From positions 8,416,376 through 8,480,375 of the forward strand of contig OW285194.1 of assembly GCA_935421135.1 (NCBI GenBank): a stretch of DNA of 64,000 nucleotides, given 5' to 3'. This DNA comes from Bugulina stolonifera (taxonomy: Eukaryota > Bryozoa > Gymnolaemata > Cheilostomatida > Bugulidae). This document shows, in pieces, positions 9,890 through 20,444 of this stretch (position 1 is the stretch's first letter; each line of letters begins with the position of its first letter). The position numbers and the translations under genes were made by a program. The notes below the pieces were generated by a model. It made no database searches and was not told where the DNA came from. It was given only the letters and a program-made list of their open reading frames with translations.

Positions 9890-12800
9890 CACAGAGGAGT
9901 TGTATTTACATTATCTACTACACTTGTGAATCAGGATAACGTAAAACTACCCACTTTATCAGGTAAGTAAAGAGTGCAATAAGCATAGTATCATTTTAAA
10001 ACACTGTTAGAATGAAATCCAACGATTGGAGAAGGATTTGTATTGAATTACAAGTCATTTGTTCATAGTTTAGGAAGAAAATGTTATGCCCTGTTGTAAG
10101 ATTGGTGTTACAGGCATGTACATATACAATTATGCGTAAATCCAATTTTATATAGAAATACATGTACGCTTCATGGAAACGAACACTGTGGTCAATAAGC
10201 ATACAGGTGCTAACAAATAATAAAGTTTATTTGCCTACTTGCAGTTATAACACCTTATTAGATACAATAATTATGTAGGCCTCTTATTAAAATTTTCGTA
10301 TGAATGGCAACTTTTAAAAGGGCACAAAATCAGCTAAAAGGGATAGTTGATTAATATCAATTTTTTGCTGCACAAAATATATATGTCATTATCTACATGT
10401 ACATGTATATTATGTTGTTTTTCAGTGAACAAGACAAAACAATGATGAAAATACAGAAGACGGTATTTCTTGCGTTATGTCTATCTTTTATAGGTAAGTA
10501 TAGCACTTACTAACATAACTACATTATTACATAACACTATTATATAAATAGAATGGTTGGAATAAGATGCAACTAAGGAAGCTGCTTCACCATTTTCACA
10601 CGTTGCATAATAGGTTGTTATTTTATCTTGCTCCGTATTCTCAAGTATTAGTTATCCTATTTAAAATAAGAATATATTCAAAGTTGTCCAATGCGTATTA
10701 AACTTTCATTACATATTTAAACTGTATAACCGTAGTAAGTTGACTGCTCTGCTTTAACATTAGGCAAGTCATCATTGATCAAATGCATGTATTTATGTTA
10801 CCAATGTTACAGCCTTATCCATGGCTAGCTCTGGCTCCGACCAAGGATTTCCCAGCAATCCCATTGGCTATGTGCAAGAAGCTGAACACGATCTCATCAT
10901 AGGTGCCAAAGTAGGTGCCAATACATAGTATATTTCTAGCACCTCAAAAAATAGAAACCAGATTGCATACTCAATAGTATCAGATTCCATGACGTTTAAC
11001 AAGGTTTAAATTGAAGTTTCATCAACTAAAGGCAATGCACAAGCACATCATATAGAAGCATGCTCCAGTAAGAGGTAGGGGTCAACAAGTTTAACAAGCT
11101 GAACTTTGAACCCTATCGATAACTAACATGTGTTGGCTGTAGTACAGTATAGTTAACCACATTGCGGTTAGCCACCGTCGCTGATGCGACCAGCTCTAGT
11201 CTGAAGACAGTTCTACATGTACCAAATTGATGACCAATATTATGCTAAATGTGAATAATAATTGAAGGCAACAGCAATGATGAGGGGGAATTCAGTGAGC
11301 CAAGTGACGATATGATGACAACATCTGGTGACAACACTATGACAGAGCAAGATTTCTACATGCCTAGAAAGGATGTAGGAATACCTAATCCAGAACTTCC
11401 AATGGAACGTAAGTAGCTCATATTTTATTCGCTGGTTTGTTACGTATTTCTATTTCGAACTATAATAAATTAGGGAAAATAAATCGTTAACAGAATATGA
11501 TTTAGCTGCAATGTCGACATAGCCTATGGTGTAATATTAAGTAAATTATATTCTTAAACTCTAGTCACATCTCCAACTGAAAGTGGCATTGACGAATGGG
11601 AGGCCAATGAACTTACTGAAAACATGCCGACACCGACGCCTAACTACAACGATATGGAGGAAGATCTCAGTGAGTCTAAGGATGATATGCCAATGTCTAA
11701 TCCAGATCTCACTACAGAAAGTATGTACAATTTTACATGTATTAATAGGTCTTCTTTATTTTATTTCTTTTCAAGAGAATATATTTTCCTATTAATTTTT
11801 CATTATAGAAAATTGCTAGCAATATTTTTGTTATATCCTTGATATAATTGTTATTGTATTTGTCTCTAGTAAAAATTACAACTACTGCTTTGCACTGCAC
11901 GAACAACTCTACTGAAAAACTAGGCTATCACAATTTGATTGATAGGGTTAGGTTCAAAGTTCTAAGTCAAAGTTTAGCAGCATCTAGATTCTACTGTAAG
12001 CGTGTGTGTGGTATGCTAGACTAATGTTTGTGTCCATATCACACCTCCCCTCTAGGCTGAAGGCTTCTCTAACAGAACCGAATTGTCACATTTTAGCGTC
12101 ACTCTTAGCCTTCAGTCTTTCGGATCTACGAGGGTTATTTCGATCGAAACCACTGGTCGGCCATCTGGGGTTTGGGCGTTTGGATGGCGGTGGTACAGGT
12201 GTTTCGTCAGGTATCTCATGGCTAGTTTCGGTTGGTGGAATCAAAATGGTTTCTGCGGGCTCATCATCTTCGGGAGATGCATGTCTTGGTCTCAGCTGCT
12301 CTACGTGACGTCTCCATACAGGTCCTTTTGGCTCCACTTTAACATTAACGCTTCTAGGACCGAGTCTTTTTGTAACCACTGCTGGTACCCATCTAGGTTT
12401 GTTCTGCTGTTTAGGCCCGAAGTATAATGCCCAGACCGGCATTCCTTCTACATACTCCATGACCTGGCATATGGGTTTGGCAGGTGGTTTTAGCACGTCC
12501 ATTTGTGCTTTTTGTGCCAGGGTGGCAGGCAGGGGAAGCAATGTGTCTATTGTGCACCTGATCTGTCTTCCATTCAGTAGTTGGCTGGGAGAGAGGCCTG
12601 TTGACAAAGGCGTTCTCCGGTACTGCATCAGGAACTCTTGAAGTGCCTCTTTCGGTGGTAATCTCGATCGTTTTAGGGAGTTCTTGAAACTCTGTACTAG
12701 CCTTTCGGCTGCTCCGTTTGTAGCGGGGTGGTATGGTGCCCCTGTGAGGTGCGTAATGCCACGTTGTGCACACCACTCTTGAAATTCTCCAGACGTGAAG

Positions 12801-15800
12801 GTGGAGGCGTTATCACTGACAATAGTATGAGGGTAGCCAAAATGGGCGAAGACTTCCTCTAGTATGTCAGTTGTGGCCTTGGTGGTCGTTGAGTTGGTCC
12901 TACTTATACATGGGTACTTGGAGTACGCATCGACCAGCACCAAGTAGTTGCTTCCCATAAAGCTGATTGCGTGGTCAACATGTAGCCGACTCCAGGGTCT
13001 CTCAGGCATCATCCAGGGGTGGACTGGATACTTGGGTGGATGCCTTTGGTTTTCGCCACAGTCTGTACACTGCCGGCTTGTCTCCTCGATGTCCTTGTCT
13101 ATCCTTGGCCAATAAACTGCTGATCTGGCCAACTGTTTCATTCGTTGCATTCCAAAGTGGCCTGTATGCAGCAGCTGCAGAGTCTGTCTTTGGAGACTCT
13201 GTGGAATGGCCACCCTTGACCTATAGAGTAGGCAGTTGTCCACAACAGACAAAGAATCAGCAATTTGTCTGAAACATTCCAGTGTCTCTCCATTTCCTTC
13301 CTTCCTCAAGTCCTTGAGAGGCCAACCATCCATGGTGTAGCGCATGACTTGAGAAATAACTGGATCCTTAGAGGATTCCTTGGCTAGTGAAGAGCCTTTC
13401 GTTGTTACTTGCTGGCCTATGGTTCTGACAGCCAGCACAGTGTCCACATCTTCATCACGCTCGGTGGCGTCAAATCCTTCATCAGGGCCTACAGGTAGAC
13501 GACTGAGAGCATCAGCGTTTCCGTGTTTGCTGGTTGCTCTGTACTCAGCAGTGTAGTCATACTGGCTGAGTTGGAGGGCCCATCTGGAGAGACGGTTGGC
13601 AGCCAATGCTGGGACTCCCTTTTTAGAGCCAAACATTGCTAGGAGAGGCTTGTGGTCTGTTACCAGTATAAATCTCCGTCCATAAAGGTACTGGTAGAAC
13701 TTCTGCAGACCATAAACTATGGACAAGGCTTCCTTCTGTATTTGTCCATATCTTCTCTGTGTGTCATCGAGTGTTTTTGAGGCATTCTCGATTGGCCTCT
13801 CACTGCCATCTGGAAATCTGTGAAATAGTACCGCACCGATGCCTGTTTCAGAGGCATCGCAGGCAATACTTATTGGAAAGTTTGGGTTGAAGTGGGTGAG
13901 CACTGTATCATTTGTCAAGTGCTGCTTCAACTTCCCATAACTTGCCTGCTGTCTCTCTTCCCAACGCCAGTCCGCTCCTTTTTGCAGCAACTGATGGAGT
14001 GGCTCCGTAATCTCAGCAAGGTTGGGTAGAAACTTGCGGTAAAACTGTATAGACCCGAGGAATGACTTTAGTTCATCCTGGTTCTTTGGAGCTGGCATCT
14101 GCGCCACGGCATCTGCCTTTCTGCCCTTCTCAAGGCCGCTGGCTGTCAGCTTATGGCCGAGGTACTCCACTGAAGGTTGTGCAAACACACATTTATCGAG
14201 TCTGCAACGGAGGTTGTGATCATCAAGTCGCTTGAGTAGATTTCTGAGGTTACTGAGGTGTTCCTGGGCATTAGCTCCACTGACGAGAATATTGTCAAGG
14301 TACACAGTGACTCCGGGAAGGTCACTGGTTAGCTGATTCATGATCCCCTGGAAATAACCTGGAGCAGAACTGATTCCGAAAGGAAGGCGCATCTGGAGAA
14401 GGACTCCTCTTTGTGTTGACAATGCTAGTTTTTTCTGACTCTCAGGTCCCAGTGGGATTTGGTTGTAGGCGTCTGCCAGGTCTATCTTTGAATAGCCATG
14501 GCCGCCGGCGAGTTTCCTGATCAGATCTTCAGGTAGGGGTATAGGCTGGCGATGAGTTTCCAGCTGTGTGTTGACTGTTTTGGAGTAGTCTCCACACACT
14601 CTGATTTTACCCCCAGGTTTCCTGACTGGTACTATGGGAGTGCCATAGTCGTTGAACTGTACAGGTTTCCATATACCTTTAGCGATACCCGCATCTAAAG
14701 CTTGGTTTAGATCTTCCAGGAGGGCAAATGGTACTGGCCTTGGGCGGCAGTAGATTGGTTGGGTGTCAGGCTGGAAGTTGACTTCCAGTTCATAGCCTTT
14801 GAGACATTCCAGTTCATCCTTGAATAGATCTGGAAACTCGCTACACAGCTCTCTGCAATCATTTTGCAGATGTGTGTCTGGCACGTCCACTCCAATAGTG
14901 AGCACACGGGGTGTCCCCGCAGTAGTGCTTAGAGCAGCATCAATTGATATTCCCAGTGTCCATATAGCATGTCTCCCAAGGAGGTTCAAATCTGGGACGG
15001 TGCTCACTACATAGCGAATAGGAGTTCCTTTCCCTCGCTTATTAGGTAGCTTCGACTTCAGGTGGCAATACCCGAGTACAGTAATCTCATGTTGCGTGGC
15101 TGACTGATACCGGGTGTCTGAGGGCAACAGTGATGGCTTTCCAAGTTTCTCCCATACTGTTTTTGTGATGAAGTTGTCACTGGCCCCTGTGTCGAGCTCT
15201 AGAGGGACGGCCTGCCCATTTATAATTATTGCCTGCCGAAGTTGATTCATGGAATCAACTCTCCTCACCTCTTGTTTCGATGTGATGACCTTGACCTGAG
15301 CTTCTTGCTTCTTTTTCTTTCGACAAGCACGCTCAATGTGGCCTTTGATTTGACAGAAATTGCATGATTTGTCCTTAAATCTGCAGTCATCGGGTGAATG
15401 ACCAGTATTATCACATCGAAAACAAGGAATCGTCTTCCCTTGGTTGGGTGGAGGCTTGTTCCGTCGGTTGCCTCGGTTCTTGTGAGGTGAGGGGGTGTTA
15501 CCCTGGACTTTATTTATGTTGCTGTCAACTACCTGGTGTAGTTGGGGTGTGGCTCTGTGTACCGTCTCCTTGGCCACCTTGGATGCCTCTTCGGTTTCAA
15601 CAGCGATTTCCACTGCCTTGGCAAAAGTTAACTCCGTGGGTTTAACTTTGAAAAGTGCTTTCAGTATTGCCTCATTGTTGACTGAACACATGAAGCGAGT
15701 TCTCATTGCGTCATCGAGGGGGTCTGCGATGTCACCGAAGGCACAAGTAGAGGCGTCCTGGCGGATCCGGGCAGCCAATTCATGAATCCTTTCGCCTGGT

Positions 15801-17995
15801 TTTCTGGTCATGTCACTCCAGAATTTATGGCGCTCTCTCACCATGAACTGGGTCGGATCATATTGCTCTTTGAGAAACCCTTCAATCTCATCGAGTGTAA
15901 GAGCATTCATTTGTTTAGGAGTCGGTAATTGGGCAGCCAAATTACTTAGTTGTTTATACAGCCATGGGGACTGATTTGTCAAGAATATTCCGGCTTGTTT
16001 GTCAGCAGGAACTGAATGAGCTGTTGTGAAGGTTCTGAACCTTTGCATGTAATCACTTAATAGCTCTTGATTTGGATCAAAACCCGGAAAATTCGGCAAA
16101 GCAGACATAGGTACAGGTATATTAGTCCTACCTTGTAGCAGTTCTACAATCTTACTGTTAGTCTCTGCTTGCTGCTGTCTGAATTCAGCTAGTTGCTGCG
16201 CCTGTATCTCCTACTGCTGAGCTAGCAGTGCTATTAGTTGTTCTGTTTTATCACCCATGCTGTTTTAGTGTTATGTCCAGTTTAATAGTAGAATATGTTG
16301 TATAATCCCATCCTCGTCGCCAGTTGTTATATCCTTGATATAATTGTTATTGTATTTGTCTCTAGTAAAAATTACAACTACTGCTTTGCACTGCACGAAC
16401 AACTCTACTGAAAAACTAGGCTATCACAATTTGATTGATAGGGTTAGGTTCAAAGTTCTAAGTCAAAGTTTAGCAGCATCTAGATTCTACTGTAAGCGTG
16501 TGTGGTATGCTAGACTAATGTTTGTGTCCATATCACAATTTTTGACGGTATCTACGCAGATGACATCATGAACAATTATTTTGGCAATTTTAATATAAAT
16601 ATATTTTGGATACTGGAAAATTTAGTTCTAGACTTGTTTCAGTTTTAAATTTGACCAATTTTACTCAAAAAATTGTTATCTACACTTTAGACATGCCCGT
16701 AGCTGACGTTGAAACTACTGAAAGTTTTATGACGGAGTCGGATGATGATAGCATGGAGGGACTACCCATGGACTTCAACGAGGAAGGTATATGTGCAACA
16801 CTGTGTGTAGTCAACTGAAATAATGTAAAGATAGTATAATTGTGTAACTGCAAGAATGAATGCTGGAAGAGCATTATAAGTTTGCACATGTGCTTCAAAT
16901 AAATATTAATTCTGAGGAAAGAATGGGAAAAAATTATCATTTGCCCTGGAAACTATGCTTATATTTTGGAGAAAAATTCCATAGTTGCAAATATTTTACA
17001 AAGAGTTATTGGTTGAAAATTGGACTAAAATGGGGTGATCATAGCAATTAAGTTCATTAATATTAAACCTTTATTAGTGCGCTTTAAGGTATGAACATGA
17101 TTGTACAGGTGGCAGTTATCCACACCATCTCATTATTATAGAAAAATCTAATAATTTCACAAAAGAAAAAATCTGTTAGAAAGCCAAATATGAGACAGAT
17201 ATTACATGTACTAGCACATAAGGCGAAATACTATACAACTGAGAATCTACTGTGTTGAATTCAACAGTCATGTATTTTTAAATAATTTCAGCTGAAGGAG
17301 GGTGGAGTAAGTGGAAACTTCTTTCTAGGTGTTCAGCTCCATGTGGAGGAACCGGAGTGAGGGTTAAAGTAAGAACTTGTATCAAAGAAGTTCTGGCAAA
17401 CGGAGAAGATGGTTGCCCCGGAGAAAATACAAAGACAGTTAAATGTAGACCTGGTAGACGAAGATGTCCAGGTATGTTTAACGATTGCCATAATCATAGG
17501 AGCATTGAAATATTTAGTTGAGGTGACTTGTAGTTGTTCACATTGAAGCTTCCCGACGATTTGAAGTTGTTTCAGCAATCTTTGGTATAATATATTGCTG
17601 ATACACTGAGCAGTACATTTATGTAGTACACTAAAGTGAAAGGAAAATAACTCCAAATACATCATTGCTACTGGGGATTTTTCAAGTTTCAACTAGACTG
17701 ATCAAAAGTACATGCAATTCTTTGTGAAATAATAAATAGAATCATCCAATGGAATAACTCCAACCAACTTCATGAAGTTAGATAAGCACAAGCATTGTGT
17801 CATCAGCTTTCGCCAGGTTCTCAAATTTTGACTTTTGTTTCGTAGTCTCTACTATCAATTTCACGTCTTTCTTAATATTTTATATGTAGTTTTGGCTAAG
17901 TATCAGTTTTGATCAATATGCTTCGTGTTACAGAAGAAGGAGGAAGAAGAGAAAATAGAAGAGGTGATAAAAGAGGCAATAGAAGAGGTTATTGA
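9890..17995 (+). CDS. Secreted acidic protein with one TSP1 domain and basic tail
   Basis: The non-coding first exon ends at 9962. Coding exons are 10442-10493 (signal peptide), 10813-10902, 11268-11408, 11565-11720, 16691-16786, 17292-17471 and 17934-17995 (TGA), all phase 1, totalling 258 residues. The signal peptide (MMKIQKTVFLALCLSFIG) is homologous to that of gene 2. Residues about 18-178 are acidic, with recurring E-x-MP and T-E-S-D themes spread over exons of similar size. The TSP1 domain (about residues 179-238) has WSKW and six cysteines, but CSAPCG replaces the usual CSxTCG, so the O-fucose acceptor is missing. The tail is RRENRRGDKRGNRRGY. AATAAA is at 18114. The donor of exon 3 could be 10902 or 10914, both phase 1. 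The intron at 11721-16690 carries an antisense Ty3/gypsy element. Probably extracellular; exact role unknown. Confidence 0.85.
11829..12043 (-). repeat. 3' LTR of the gypsy element
   Basis: 215 bp, starting TGTTATATCC and ending TATCACA. It is the downstream LTR relative to the minus-strand polyprotein. Compared with the other LTR it has one additional GT in a CGTGTGTGTGG run; no other difference was seen. Confidence 0.95.
12044..12054 (-). other. Polypurine tract
   Basis: On the minus strand AGAGGGGAGG directly abuts the 3' LTR. This is where plus-strand DNA synthesis is primed in LTR retrotransposons. Confidence 0.8.
12086..16108 (-). CDS. gag-pol: Gag-Pol polyprotein of the Ty3/gypsy element
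   Basis: A single 1340-residue frame. Gag occupies the first ~220 residues. Two CCHC zinc knuckles follow (CFRCDNTGHSPDDC and CNFCQIKGHIERAC, about 225-265). An aspartic protease has LDTGAS near 304. In the reverse transcriptase the active-site box reads YLDN near residue 602, where the family has YxDD. RNase H shows the CDAS and TDHKPL motifs. Integrase has an HHCC finger (HTGHFGMQRM to CTDC), then catalytic HVDHA, SDNAS and AAERLV, the last three near 1043, 1096 and 1134. No chromodomain or env was found. The open frame continues upstream to an ATG at 16256-16258 but is interrupted by TAG at 16211-16213, so the annotated start may be internal to the original Gag. The YLDN change and the amber codon suggest this copy may be impaired despite its youth. 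Confidence 0.96.
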   Translation of the reverse strand: MSALPNFPGFDPNQELLSDYMQRFRTFTTAHSVPADKQAGIFLTNQSPWLYKQLSNLAAQLPTPKQMNALTLDEIEGFLKEQYDPTQFMVRERHKFWSDMTRKPGERIHELAARIRQDASTCAFGDIADPLDDAMRTRFMCSVNNEAILKALFKVKPTELTFAKAVEIAVETEEASKVAKETVHRATPQLHQVVDSNINKVQGNTPSPHKNRGNRRNKPPPNQGKTIPCFRCDNTGHSPDDCRFKDKSCNFCQIKGHIERACRKKKKQEAQVKVITSKQEVRRVDSMNQLRQAIIINGQAVPLELDTGASDNFITKTVWEKLGKPSLLPSDTRYQSATQHEITVLGYCHLKSKLPNKRGKGTPIRYVVSTVPDLNLLGRHAIWTLGISIDAALSTTAGTPRVLTIGVDVPDTHLQNDCRELCSEFPDLFKDELECLKGYELEVNFQPDTQPIYCRPRPVPFALLEDLNQALDAGIAKGIWKPVQFNDYGTPIVPVRKPGGKIRVCGDYSKTVNTQLETHRQPIPLPEDLIRKLAGGHGYSKIDLADAYNQIPLGPESQKKLALSTQRGVLLQMRLPFGISSAPGYFQGIMNQLTSDLPGVTVYLDNILVSGANAQEHLSNLRNLLKRLDDHNLRCRLDKCVFAQPSVEYLGHKLTASGLEKGRKADAVAQMPAPKNQDELKSFLGSIQFYRKFLPNLAEITEPLHQLLQKGADWRWEERQQASYGKLKQHLTNDTVLTHFNPNFPISIACDASETGIGAVLFHRFPDGSERPIENASKTLDDTQRRYGQIQKEALSIVYGLQKFYQYLYGRRFILVTDHKPLLAMFGSKKGVPALAANRLSRWALQLSQYDYTAEYRATSKHGNADALSRLPVGPDEGFDATERDEDVDTVLAVRTIGQQVTTKGSSLAKESSKDPVISQVMRYTMDGWPLKDLRKEGNGETLECFRQIADSLSVVDNCLLYRSRVAIPQSLQRQTLQLLHTGHFGMQRMKQLARSAVYWPRIDKDIEETSRQCTDCGENQRHPPKYPVHPWMMPERPWSRLHVDHAISFMGSNYLVLVDAYSKYPCISRTNSTTTKATTDILEEVFAHFGYPHTIVSDNASTFTSGEFQEWCAQRGITHLTGAPYHPATNGAAERLVQSFKNSLKRSRLPPKEALQEFLMQYRRTPLSTGLSPSQLLNGRQIRCTIDTLLPLPATLAQKAQMDVLKPPAKPICQVMEYVEGMPVWALYFGPKQQNKPRWVPAVVTKRLGPRSVNVKVEPKGPVWRRHVEQLRPRHASPEDDEPAETILIPPTETSHEIPDETPVPPPSKRPNPRWPTSGFDRNNPRRSERLKAKSDAKM
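16211..16258 (-). pseudogene. Probable original Gag N-terminus cut by an amber codon
   Basis: An ATG at 16256-16258 lies exactly 50 codons upstream of, and in frame with, the start at 16108. After 15 codons there is a TAG (16211-16213), then an open Gln-rich stretch to 16108. The TAG stands within a run of CAG/Gln codons, so a single C-to-T change is the simplest explanation. Alternatively the element may normally start at 16108. Confidence 0.6.
16304..16322 (-). other. Primer binding site, tRNA-Ser(GCU) type
   Basis: On the minus strand, two bases inside the 5' LTR, the sequence begins TGGCGACGAGGATGGG. This is complementary over about 19 bases to the 3' end of animal serine tRNA with anticodon GCU (ending CCATCCTCGTCGCCA), as recalled from known tRNA sequences. 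Mag-type elements are known to use serine tRNA primers. Confidence 0.82.
16325..16537 (-). repeat. 5' LTR of the gypsy element
   Basis: 213 bp, the upstream LTR relative to the minus-strand polyprotein. It matches 11829-12043 base for base except for a missing GT. Confidence 0.95.
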
Positions 17996-18113
17996 AGTAG
18001 AATCCATGGAGAAAATGGAGGCCATAATAGGATACTGAATATCCGACAATAGACTGCATATAACTGGATGCGTATCAACTGAATTCAGTTATGCCAACAT
18101 TTGTCATGTAATT

Positions 18114-18119
18114 AATAAA
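18114..18119 (+). terminator. polyA signal of gene 3
   Basis: AATAAA lies about 120 bases after the TGA at 17993-17995, a normal 3' UTR length. Confidence 0.6.
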
Positions 18120-19354
18120 ATGTTCAATCCTATGCTTTTGTAATACTTTTTAAATTTATCTTATTAATATTATTAATTCTAAAAGTAAGAAGTTTTTATT
18201 TATTAATTTCTAGTAGCTGCACAGCTTTATTTTTAACGAAATTTGTATTGATCAACATACTAGTTTAGAACTGTGAGACTAATTTATTTATGAAGATTGA
18301 ATAAGAATAAACCATTATTTGTAGCAACAACTAAGGCTTGTGCATGTTGAAATGAATTGTAAAATATAACATTAATAAGTACATTACTGTCACATTGGTT
18401 TTCTAGAGCCTGGGTGTTATATTGAGCCATTATGCATAGCATAAGCTCAATCTTGGGGTTCTTGTCAACACAATGCACCACAGTAGCTGACTTTTTATTA
18501 TCTTAAGCAAATTTTACCTTATGCTCAACAATCAAATTTGAATAGCTCAGACACCAACAATGATTCACTAGTCATACTGTTAACTTACATGTATATGAAT
18601 GTCTAACTGCAATGTACATGAACATGTAAGTACTGTAATCGTATCTGTTCCCCAAGTTATTGTATTATCGTCTGACAATGCATGGGTATGAAGCATCAAC
18701 TGTAGCACAGCATGCCATTTATGTACTAACCTACTAGTACTAGTAGCTCTCATGAGTCTTCAACTCCAGGGTTCAGGAGTTTTGAGACTAGCCTTAGTCT
18801 CTTCACTAACTTTTGCATTGAATCAGAAGAACTAAGGCTGTTGAGGCGATGATTGATCATAGCTGAGAGTTGAGAACTAAGTACTGTACATGTAAGTAGT
18901 CATTTCTGAGACATTCAATATACTACAGTATAAATTGTAATGTACAATTGTTATATTTCATTCTTATAATTATGCTTAATAGATGTAACCCCAATACTGT
19001 GCGTTATTATAATAATTATTATAATAGCGTTGTGGTTGTGTAGTACAGTTGCATTTTTATACCTAATTTCTCACTTTTAGATAATAGGTCACTCAGGCTA
19101 AAATATCTATTATGTGTGAGATGAGAATAATATTACATGCTGCTAAATACCCATAGAAGCTATCCTGTTACAAAAACCATAAATAGGAAGTTGTCGTCTC
19201 TCTTGTTTGAAGGAGAATAATATTATCTCTAAAAGGCATTTGTATGAATCAGACCGAAAACTTGCAGAAATTTTAAGGTTTTCAAAAAATGAATATAAAA
19301 GAATTGTATCTCTCGCATTTACATGCATTGATCATCCGAAAGAATTTTCAACTA

Positions 19355-19581
19355 TGAGTTGTCCTCTCTCTCACTTTCTTTTGGATGAAGCCTGTGTGAA
19401 CGAGTTCAACATTATTAATATGTAGATGGAAATTCAAAAAGATTGAAATTTCAATTAAAGGTATCCATGGGCTCTGGTCAGGCTAAAATTATCCATCTAG
19501 TAATACACCCAAAAAACTTACTGTAAAGAGAAGTTATCCTCTCCCTGTTTCATTCTCTTGTAAAAGGAGAAGATAACTTCA
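19355..19581. repeat. MITE-like repeat, copy 2
   Basis: Ends GAGTTGTCCTCTCTC and GGAGAAGATAACTTC are inverted. The interior GATTGAAATTTCAAT, then AAAGGTATCCATG, then AGTAATACACCCA corresponds to the copy at 8395-8595. The two copies are clearly diverged. Confidence 0.62.
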
Positions 19582-19719
19582 TTTTATTATGAGCCTGTAG
19601 TCTATTAAGCTTGATCTACTCACAGCAATAACTGCTACAGCCAGACTCTCCTGAACGATTCATTACATGCAAAATAAACTTGCAATTTAGTTTATAGAGT
19701 GCATTTGTAAGTACTCAAG

Positions 19720-19842
19720 CAGAGAGATGGTACTCAAGTACATGTATCAGAGGGATGGTATTCAAATACATGAATGGGAGGGATGGTACTTGGCACTCAA
19801 ATAAGAGAGATGATACTCAAGTAGAGAGATGGTAGTCAAGTA
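19720..19842. repeat. Short degenerate tandem repeat
   Basis: Five to six imperfect units of the type AGAGAGATGGTACTCAAGTA follow one another. Intergenic; no function visible. Confidence 0.5.
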
Positions 19843-20444
19843 ACAAATTAATAATAATACAAGTCATTATAATATTGGTGCTGGAATTGGTTTTATTGTT
19901 AAGAGAAGATAAATCCTAAATTAGTTGGTACAAAACTTATAAAATAAGTTAAAGCAAATTGAAGAAAATGTCAGTAATAGAACTCTACCATTCTCTTTTC
20001 AGATATACTGATTGGCTAAGACTTGGCCAATCATGTCGCTTCAGGAAAACTACTATCTTTGAGATAATGAGTACTGTAGTAGGCCTGCAACTCCGATATG
20101 TGAATGTGAAGTGTGGAAAGAAAGAAATTATGCTAACAGTTTGGAATTTAGGAGGATTTATAGGCCAAAAAGTCATATACGCTATGGTATAAATATATTA
20201 CATATGAAATATAACAATATAATCTACTGTCATATTTTTGCCTTAACACGATGATGCATTTTACTATTGTAAATTATTACAATGTTAATACATAGGCCTA
20301 ATATAATATCATAATAGCTGATATAAAATATACCAGATACCATTTTAATAAGCTGTAAAAACTAAAATTCAAGTGGAGAAAAACCTAAGTACTATTCTTG
20401 TAGCACAAGAAGTTGAGATGGTAACGTACCAATGGCCTCCCGCT

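Larger units (their letters stand above)
11824..16542 (-). mobile_element. Full-length Ty3/gypsy LTR retrotransposon
   Basis: The element spans 11829-16537 (4709 bp) between 5-bp target duplications ATTTT (11824-11828 and 16538-16542). The LTRs begin TGTTATATCC and end ATATCACA on the plus strand. They differ only by one GT unit (215 against 213 bp), so the insertion is recent. The order on the minus strand is LTR, tRNA-Ser primer site, gag-pol, polypurine tract, LTR. It sits antisense in an intron of the TSP1 gene. The primer type and the lack of env and of a chromodomain suggest a Mag-like lineage (inference). Confidence 0.97.
18120..20444. other. Intergenic, no gene seen
   Basis: The gap lies between the TSP1 gene and the 3' end of the glia maturation factor gene on the opposite strand. 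It contains a MITE-like repeat at 19355-19581 with a related fragment from about 19187, and short direct repeats of GAGAGATGGTACTCAAGTA type at 19720-19840. Short ORFs here have no homology that I recognise. Confidence 0.55.

Noticed and set aside
19959..20192. 77-codon ORF downstream of GMF
   Set aside because: No conserved domain, no convincing splice sites, and stretches of the other strand are equally open.
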